From: Asterias rubens
Lineage: Eukaryota > Echinodermata > Asteroidea > Forcipulatida > Asteriidae
Direction of reading: 5' to 3'
Assembly: GCF_902459465.1 (NCBI RefSeq)
Contig: NC_047065.1
Location: 11,629,134 to 11,693,133 of the forward strand
DNA length: 64,000 nucleotides
Below are positions 58,494 through 64,000 of this stretch, piece by piece (the first letter of the stretch is position 1; each line of letters opens with the position of its first letter). The position numbers were made by a program, and so were the translations under genes. The notes beneath the pieces are model-generated. The model ran no database searches, was not told the DNA's origin, and saw nothing but the letters and a program-made list of their open reading frames with translations.

Positions 58494-58865
58494 AATAATA
58501 TTTATAAAAATTGATTGATTTATAGTGTGTACATTCCATTAAAATATACACAAGCGCGTAACAAAATATAGACAATGCTTACAAAGCAAACAACTGGTAA
58601 AGGCAAGGAAATACGAAATACCACCCTAAATAAGAAAGACAACATTATTCACAGGGCAAGGGAAAGCGGCCTTCTTGGATTTATTAAAAACAAGAGTTTA
58701 AAAAGCAATTAGGTAAACAGAATAATACTAATAATGATATTCAAAAAAAATAGTTAAAGGCCTGACGGTTCGAGCATAACAGAGTCTTATTAATATAAGT
58801 AGCGTTTATTATTTCATTGTGATTAGTCTTCGGTTTTTTTTGTTTTGTTTTTTTTCAATTCAGAA

Positions 58866-58871
58866 AATAAA
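58866..58871 (+). terminator. Candidate polyadenylation signal AATAAA
   Basis: AATAAA 373 bp after the fucosyltransferase stop; an ATTAAA near 58539 is an alternative. Confidence 0.25.
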
Positions 58872-58929
58872 TCTTTCCGAAGAAGGTTTTAGGCGGCAAA
58901 AAAACCAGAGTTTGCAAGTAACAGAGCGC

Positions 58930-59244
58930 TTAATGGAACACGTTGCCTTGGATCGGACGAGTTGGTCTATAAAAAGCGTTTATAACCGTTTGTCATAAAA
59001 CGCCTATGGTTGGAAAGATGTTTTCAAACTAGAATTCAATGATCCACACAATATTATTTGCGAACTAACACGGTCGGCCATTTATGGGAGTCAAACATTT
59101 TTTTTTTTACTCCCATAAATGGCCGACCGTGTTAGTCGACGAGGTAAAAGGAAAACCGTGCAATTTCAAGGCGTGTTTGTGTGAATCAATATATTCTACT
59201 TTGAAAGACCAACTCGACCGATCCAAGGCAACGTGTTCCTTTAA
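58930..59244. mobile_element. MITE family T3
   Basis: TTAA at 58930 and 59241; left TGGAACACGTTGCCTTGG, right CCAAGGCAACGTGTTCCT. Central hairpin of CACGGTCGGCCATTTATGGG around a T-run at 59098. Confidence 0.9.
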
Positions 59245-59607
59245 AGGCACATGACACTACTATTGGTAATAATATTGTAAGCATAAAAAGTTACTTGTTC
59301 AACGATCAATGGAGAGCTGTTGATAGTACAACACATTGTGAGAAACGGCTCCCTGTGAAGTTACGTAGTTTTCGAGAAAGAAGTAATTTTCCACCAAAAT
59401 ATTTGAATTCGATTTCGAGCCCTCAAAATTAGATTTTTAGGTCTCGAAATCAAGCATCTAAAAGCACACAACTTCGTGCGACAAGGGTGTTTTTCTTCCA
59501 TTATTATCTCGACGACCAATTGAGCTCAATAACAGCGTTGTTATTTTATGCATATAAATGAGATACACAAAGTGCGATGACAATACAAATAGTGTCCAGT
59601 GTCTTTA
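59241..59607. mobile_element. MITE family T1, abutting T3
   Basis: Shares TTAA 59241 with T3. Left end AGGCACATGACACTACTATTGG has a small insertion; right end AAATAGTGTCCAGTGTCT with TTAA at 59604. Confidence 0.85.
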
Positions 59608-59863
59608 AGAATACACTGAAAAATAAAACCAAAGTAAATTTACATAATTCGTTTTTATATTATGATAAAAAAGAGCAAAGCATTACAAAATGGTCAACTA
59701 TTAACAGCTGAGCGGCAGGCAGGATGACTGTAGGCAATATCAGTTTGTTTGTTTGTTTAGCCAGAAATGTTCTATAAAGTTAGGTGCAGGCACCACGCAA
59801 GGCAAGTCACAACTTTATTAAAAGTCTAAATTATCATTATATAGATGTGGTTGTTTTAGTTCA

Positions 59864-60267
59864 GGGCCCAAATTCATAGAGCTGCTCAAGCACAAAACTT
59901 TGCTAAGGCAAACAAATCCTTGGTTAGTACATGTGTACAATCAGATTACTGGCCAAGACATACACTCAATGGGGGGCTTTTAAAACGCTTGGTGGCAGCA
60001 GACTTACCAGGTAAAAACCATTGTTCTCGGTAATGCGCGCATGCTCAGAACTACGTAAACAATGGAAATTTTACCGGGTAAGTCTGCTGCCACATAGCGT
60101 TCCAAAGTCTCCCATTGTTGTGCTAAGTTAACAACGGCTAAATACCAGTCACAAGCAATGTATATGGCATGAAATTTTTGCTAGGAACATGTGAAAAATA
60201 TTGAGCAAGCTATTTTCGTGCTTAAGCCGTTTTTTTTTTGCTTAAGCAGCTATATGAAATTGGGCCC
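59864..60267. mobile_element. MITE family P (GGGCCCAAATTCATAGAGCTGC)
   Basis: GGGCCCAAATTCATAGAGCT at the left, complement of GGGCCCAATTTCATATAGCT at the right. A second inverted pair inside, 59980-60104 (CTTGGTGGCAGCAGACTTAC and its near complement), looks like a nested foldback. Confidence 0.8.
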
Positions 60268-60589
60268 CGGCAACATCAACAAACACCAAGAATGTTAGCT
60301 TGGGTGCTACAAATATTCATAGCATTATGTAACAATTAAAAATTTACAAAAGTGAGTTTTACCTGCGACGTTATTTCTTGATTTGTGCTGTCTATAAGCA
60401 TAAGTTGCAAATTTGAAAAATCGTTATAATATTGTAATTTTTTGTTTTTTTAAATGGTTATTGATCGTCGACGAAGTCGAACACTATCGACCAGTGATGA
60501 ACCTGTCACATACTAAGATAGATATAAGATATGTATCAAATGCAATTATTTGAGATTAACTTGAAAATTAGTGAGAACAAATTTTACTG

Positions 60590-61075
60590 AGGTGGCAATA
60601 TGGTTGTACTAAGTTTAGAGGGAATTTCTCACTCAAATTATGAAAAGACTTCAGACCTGAAGCCTTTTATTGGCCGTATGAAAGCATACAAATTTGGTCG
60701 TTTTTTCTTGCATTATTCTCTCGAAGACGATTGAGTCGATAATTTCACAGGTATGTTGTTATGCATGATTATGTTAAGATACACCAAGTGATAATCTTGG
60801 CCCAATTTCATAGAGCTGCTAAGCACAAAAATTTGCTTAGCATGAAATGTTTGCCTTGCTCAAAACAGGATTACCACCCACATTTCCACGTGATTTTTAG
60901 GATAAGCAAACAACAGCTGATTACCAGTAACAAGCAATATTCAACAAATGGAAATTTTGTTGGTAATCCTACTGTTTTTATCAATGACGAAATTTCACGC
61001 TAAGCAATTTGTTGTGCTTAGCAGCTCTATGAAATTGTGCCCAGGTCTTTGACAATTACCAAAGGTGATAGGTCT
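60590..61075. mobile_element. T1 old-subfamily remnant interrupted by a P element
   Basis: ATTATTCTCTCGAAGACGAT and GATACACCAAGTGATAATCT precede, and GTCTTTGACAATTACCAAAG follows, the insertion at 60799-61044. Confidence 0.65.
60799..61044. mobile_element. MITE family P, compact copy
   Basis: GGCCCAATTTCATAGAGCTG and its complement ending GAAATTGTGCCCAGG; the GCTTAGCATGAAAT arm pairs with AATTTCACGCTAAGCA. Confidence 0.8.
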
Positions 61076-61194
61076 TTGTTGAGTGTATTTCGTGAGTTCA
61101 TTCATGTGGCCATGTCGGGGTACCGTATGCACATGAAGGCAACTTCGGTAGTGTGTGTATAGAACATGTACATGGTACAGTACACGCACGCTCA

Positions 61195-61345
61195 CTCACG
61201 GCAGGCGTGGCCCCGGAAGACACACCAGGACCATGCTCAAGACCCTGATCGAGGATGCAGGAGTAGTGAACAAGGAGGAGCTAATCGGCTGTATGCAGGA
61301 TAGAGTTGTGTGGCGTGTCAGACATAGAGCCCGACTCGAACATGC
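61195..61345 (+). mobile_element. Fragment of a LINE-type ORF C-terminus
   Basis: The + frame gives GRRGPGRHTRTMLKTLIED then AGVVNKEELIGCMQDR and VVWR, resembling the end of reverse-transcriptase proteins with 'T..LR.L..D.G....EL...M.DR..W'. Short and isolated; inference from the motif only. Confidence 0.45.
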
Positions 61346-61644
61346 GACAACGCGACAACTCGGGTCGACTGAAACAGACATTGTACAGTACACTGAAAAT
61401 TCCAAAGGTAGGCCATACGGGTTAAACATGGTCTTCTCCTCCCGTTCCGACCCCCGTGGATCTTAGAGAACTCCGTGTTTTTTTTAACAAAGTCATTGCT
61501 GGAGCTAATGACTCCGACAATTATCCACAAAAACGCCAGTCAAATTTGAGTAAATTTATTACAAAACACTACACTGTTGAATGGGCGCATGGCCATTTTT
61601 AAATGTGCGCGGTGCGTTTGTTTGTTTTTTTTCCCCCAGTGCCT

Positions 61645-62038
61645 TTAAAGGGGAGGTTTACGTTTGGTAATTTTTCAAAACAAATACAGTGTATTAACTT
61701 AAAAACTGACTTGGTATTACAAGCAATGGAGAGCAGTTGATAATATAAAACATCGTTGAAAACGACTCCCTCTGAAGTAACGTAGTTTTTGAGAAAGGAG
61801 TAATTTTTCACTAAAATAATAAAAGACTTCTGGCTAGAAGTCTTTTATTCCTATCTCGCTGAAAGCACACATTCAAATTCGTCCAACAAGGGTGTTTTTT
61901 CTTTCATAATTTTCTCGCAACTTTGATGACCAAAATGAGCCCAAGTTTTCACAGGTTTGTTATTTTATGCTTACGGTGAGATACACCAAGTGAGAACACT
62001 GGTCTTTGACAATTACCAAACATGTACAGGACCTTTAA
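61645..62038. mobile_element. T1 old-subfamily copy overlapping the HNMT-like stop codon
   Basis: TTAA at 61645 and 62035; left AGGGGAGGTTTACGTTTGG, right ACCAAACATGTACAGGACCT. The centre has its own hairpin (AAAGACTTCTGGCTAGAAGT). The right TTAA supplies the stop codon of the gene at 62035. Confidence 0.8.
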
Positions 62039-63851
62039 TTAGACGGCTTCGTAACGATAACTGCCTCCCAATCATTACTCATGAGGATTTTACTCCCGTC
62101 TTTCTTAGAGCACTCACTGCTGGCCATGTACTCTATCACCTCCTTATACTTGGTCGCTGATGCCGTCTTCTTGAATTCACTCACTTGAAGACAGAAATCA
62201 AGCAAGAGATCCCCGTCCTCGGATGTCTCGTCAAAGCATTTGGTAATATCCATTTCAGAAGTGTATCGACTCAGGACATAAGGGATGTCATGGCGATCAA
62301 ACGAGCTAGGCATGTCATGTTGTGAGTCGGATGTACGACTCCAAAACTTCCACAAACCACTTCGGTCTGAAAGAGAAAACAATACATACCAAGTCTAAGA
62401 TTTTTTTTATTTGAAAAAAGTGTTACGGGGCTTTATACACAACAAATTAAAGATGGTATGTCAGATTTTTGGCCCCAAACATTAAAAAATAGAATTTTTT
62501 GAGTGAATGGTATTTCAAAGAGTATCACCCGCTCTAACGAAAAAAAGTTTAACTTTTACTTTAATGTTCAGGAACCATGACAGCAATTTAAAACGTTTCT
62601 TATAAAACACATAAGATTTGGTCACGTGATATATTGTCGGGATCCCGACAAAAACTATTTTTGAGCACTTTCTTTCACTGCTACTAATAAATGGCGGATT
62701 TTATCGAGCAATGGCTCAAATGAAAGCTTGTGACTTTCTCGACCCCCATCAAAATACCTAATTGATTTTAAATCAAAATTTAAGGGTCAAATCGGCCAAA
62801 AATCTGACATAGCCTCTTTAACCTCTTTATGATCGAGCAAGGGATGCTGGGAAAAAGGGCGTGGCGAGATCGATCACCCCTGAGAACGAGGTTGAATTTT
62901 CCCATGTTATACATCAAAGATGGCGGCCGATGACGCGTGTTGACCTTTCTTTTGCAACGTCACAGCCCGAGTTTTTGCCAACCCTGGTTGGAAAACTATG
63001 GAAAGCAATGAATGCAAATCAAAAACAGATCGCTACTGTTGGTTACAATGTACACAAATATTCAAACATTGTGTTGATTTTGTTGAAAACAAATAAATTA
63101 AGGGAGGTACTTTATTGGTAGCAATGCAGGCGGCGTTATCACTCTAAGTCGTGGCACTTCAGTTGGTTTCTCCGGTTCCCCATCGCAGATAGCGGACTCC
63201 TTGTGTTAGTACTTTATATTAACGGAAAGTTTGCAGATATTGTGAACTTGATTAAAACAACTGTTTATGCGATTGAGTGTTTTACAAACCTTCGGCTGTC
63301 CATGCCAACCAAGGCGATTTGTTTAATCAAGAAAAGAAAGGTCTATCCATCTATTATAGGACGAGTAACTCGTCCTATAGGTCGTCTACGGCAACCGAAC
63401 TTAACTCGTCCTTAAAGTCCTAAGGTTATTCCTAAGTTAATAGACATAAGCATAAATTAAGTCTGAAGTGGCCACAGGGCTAGGTCGTTTATCCGCTGAT
63501 TTTTTTTACAACATAGGCTGGTCTGTTTACCTGATAGGAGAATCGAAATCATTATGCCGCCAGGTTCCAGGAGGTCGTAAAGATACATCAATGAACTGTC
63601 TACGTCCTCAACGTGGTACAGGGAGTGAATAGCGCTGATGAAATGAAACTTGGTTCCAACTCCGTCAGTATCTCTGTATTGTTCAAGGGTTTGCTGTCGC
63701 CAGTCAAACTTCACACCTTGTAGTTCGTGTCCCTTGGTTTGAACCAATGCCTTGTACTTGGTGATTTGATCTTCATCTGGTTCAACTACACGGTTAGTGA
63801 TGATAGGATAGTTCTTCAGTAGTGCGGTCAAAAATGGAAACTCCACTTCCC
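62035..63851 (-). CDS. Second histamine N-methyltransferase-like gene (exons 2 and 3; exon 1 beyond window)
   Basis: Minus-strand exon 2 is 63851-63531 (acceptor CACAG, donor GTAAAC), 321 nt, exactly the length and phase of exon 2 in the paralogue at 46673-50647. Exon 3 is 62366-62035, ending at TAA. Exon 2 reads GEVEFPFLTALLKNYPIITN, VVEPDEDQITKYKALVQTKG and LLEPGGIMISILLS; exon 3 reads DRSGLWKFWSRTSD and ends WEAVIVTKPSN. The SAM-binding VVEP acid is kept, and His replaces the histamine-contacting Gln (AIHSLYH) as in the paralogue. Exon 3 is 27 nt shorter: nine residues after the W..W segment (DHLMHFISS in the paralogue) are missing. By analogy, exon 1 should lie about 2 kb beyond 63851. 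Confidence 0.88.
62447..62821. mobile_element. MITE family T5 in HNMT-like intron
   Basis: TTAA at 62447 and 62818; ends AGATGGTATGTCAGATTTTT and AAAAATCTGACATAGCCT. Inner blocks GTATCACCCGCTCTAAC and GAGCAATGGCTCAAATGAAA match the copy at 43906. Confidence 0.9.
62822..63530. other. Intronic stretch of the second HNMT-like gene
   Basis: An open frame at 62861-63121 has no recognised family. 63357-63445 carries G-family words (GGACGAGTAACTCGTCC, TAACTCGTCCTTAAAGTCC) without ends. Confidence 0.5.
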
Positions 63852-64000
63852 CTGTGAATAGTTTAAAAAAATATATAATAGCATATAATTATTGCGCGGG
63901 TCATTAAAATGATACTTATTATTTCTTGCAATTTTATTACATTTACCATTAAATTCAACATTAATGATCAATTTTTTATGATAAGAAAACCACCTTGTGT

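Overview
The window is eukaryotic. Its genes are split by GT-AG introns, coding exons are short islands, and most of the sequence is intron or intergenic DNA packed with small DNA transposons, tRNA-derived SINEs, LINE fragments and minisatellites. Gene content (a divergent SLC16-type transporter, a peroxisomal ACOT8 thioesterase, tandem histamine N-methyltransferase-like genes, an alpha-1,3-fucosyltransferase, a receptor-type guanylate cyclase tail) and repeat style suggest an invertebrate deuterostome. An echinoderm, possibly a sea star, is my best guess; this rests on recollection of similar repeats and was not searched.

Layout. 1-2.7 kb: the last two coding exons of a guanylate cyclase (+), whose gene starts left of the window. 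2.7-25.9 kb: no host gene recognised. This stretch holds TTAA-type MITEs, a foldback element with 9-bp target duplications (11.8-12.2 kb), a CACTG-ended element (13.4-14.6 kb), and at 19.7-25.7 kb a nest of elements whose inverted ends are long tandem arrays. 25.9-33.5 kb: a complete six-exon MFS/SLC16-like transporter (+, 458 aa). 38.3-45.7 kb: a complete six-exon ACOT8 (+, 307 aa) ending in a PTS1-like tripeptide. 46.7-50.6 kb: a complete three-exon HNMT-like gene (-, 294 aa), convergent with ACOT8. 52.7-54.5 kb: a decayed LINE. 55.3-58.5 kb: an alpha-1,3-fucosyltransferase (+, 463 aa) whose first coding exon carries only four codons. 62.0-63.9 kb: the last two exons of a second HNMT-like gene (-), whose first exon lies beyond the right edge.

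The genes do not form an operon or obvious pathway; the only related pair is the two HNMT-like paralogues, split by the LINE and the fucosyltransferase. The dominant theme is the mobile DNA. At least six MITE families, with different terminal sequences but common TTAA flanks, are repeatedly found end to end sharing one TTAA, or nested in each other. They sit within 14-22 bp of splice sites, and one overlaps a stop codon. The most unusual structure is the 20.0-25.6 kb nest: two elements with TATGG...CCATA termini and about 6-bp target duplications, whose terminal repeats are 21-bp and 37-bp tandem arrays, lying within a third inverted-repeat pair. The outer element keeps the start of a possible transposase-like protein with a helix-turn-helix-like segment.

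All coordinates were read by eye. Exon joins were checked for reading phase and GT-AG ends; repeat boundaries are good to a few bases where a duplication is quoted and approximate otherwise.
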